Assembly (NCBI GenBank): GCA_031253985.1
Contig: JAIRVH010000223.1
Span: forward strand, 1-64,000
Direction: 5' to 3'
From: Sphingobacterium sp.
GTDB taxonomy: Bacteria; Bacteroidota; Bacteroidia; Sphingobacteriales; Sphingobacteriaceae
DNA length: 64,000 nucleotides
The notes beneath the pieces are model-generated. The model made no database searches. It had not been told where the DNA came from and worked only from the letters and a program-made list of their open reading frames with translations. Shown piece after piece: positions 63,785-64,000 of this stretch; within the stretch, counting starts at the first letter, position 1; each line of letters starts with the position of its first letter. Position numbers and translations under genes: made by a program.

Positions 63785-64000
63785 TTAGAAACCTGGTGTT
63801 TGCTTAAAATTGTCATTACCTAAACTTTTGGCCATATCTACCTCAGACTGAGGCACAGGCCATAAGGTATCTCTTGCCATAAATAATCTTGACGCGCCAT
63901 CTGGATCCTTGATTTTATCCATCACCTCTTTGATCAGTCCCCAGCGTTTCAGATCAAAATAACGCTGTCCCTCCAGCGCCAGTTCAATCCTGCGCTCATG
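63785..64000 (-). CDS. SusD/RagB family protein, C-terminal part (runs off the window)
   Basis: The minus-strand frame is open from the window end to a TAA at 63787-63785. Its 71 residues begin HERRIELALEGQRYFDLKRWG, the C-terminal SusD signature, and end with PQSEVDMAKSLGNDNFKQTPGF. The rest of susD and presumably susC lie beyond 64000. This marks the genes to the left as part of a polysaccharide utilisation locus. Confidence 0.9.
   Translation of the reverse strand, partial: HERRIELALEGQRYFDLKRWGLIKEVMDKIKDPDGASRLFMARDTLWPVPQSEVDMAKSLGNDNFKQTPGF

Overview
The window reads as chromosome of a Bacteroidota bacterium, most likely a Sphingobacteriaceae member close to Sphingobacterium. The support is the SusC/SusD pair with large glycan-degrading clusters, a one-piece hybrid two-component sensor, NrtR-controlled NAD salvage genes, and promoters of the Bacteroidota type (TTTG, about 20 bases, TAnnTTTG). 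No rRNA, tRNA, insertion sequence or CRISPR array was seen.

Layout. 1-8000 holds mostly single genes: a secreted CocE/S15-type hydrolase, an MFS carrier divergent from an AraC regulator, an NYN-LOTUS protein, a DUF2625 protein and a YfiT-like DinB-fold protein. 8024-13302 (minus) holds two paralogous WG-repeat/Sel1-repeat genes and a small membrane protein; the second paralog is split by a frameshift in a run of six C. 14100-18973 (minus) is an NAD operon: a Prs-like enzyme, nicotinamide phosphoribosyltransferase, NadE, a nicotinamidase-like hydrolase and the regulator NrtR, with two identical palindromic operators around its promoter. 19666-21810 holds two unrecognised genes and a YiiX-like cysteine hydrolase.

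21849-46316 looks like one coordinated catabolic region. A SusC/SusD/lipoprotein/heparinase II/III-like set takes up and cleaves an acidic glycan. Around it are an SSS symporter, SMP-30 lactonase, enolase-superfamily dehydratase, SDR and Gfo/Idh/MocA oxidoreductases, a DHDPS-family aldolase, a class III aminotransferase, an M20 amidohydrolase, a ceramidase-like protein, a PQQ-type sugar dehydrogenase with cytochrome c, and an Nramp-fold carrier that lacks the metal-binding motifs. A GntR/FCD regulator lies inside, and copies of its likely operator (TTGTATACAA) lie at three control points, which suggests one regulon.

46474-48763 is an AraC regulator and a Bcr/CflA-type exporter. 49025-64000 (minus) is the end of a second polysaccharide utilisation locus: partial SusD, GH29, GH2, GH95, an alginate-lyase-family protein, a GH88/beta-helix fusion, then the HTCS regulator. 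It fits a fucosylated, galactose- and uronate-containing glycan.

The least explained signal is a pair of almost identical 67-base intergenic units (4808-4874 and 48882-48948), each directly behind a Bacteroidota -7 box and ending in an intrinsic terminator. They look like two copies of an undescribed small RNA. All functional calls come from reading the sequence and family knowledge; no search was run.
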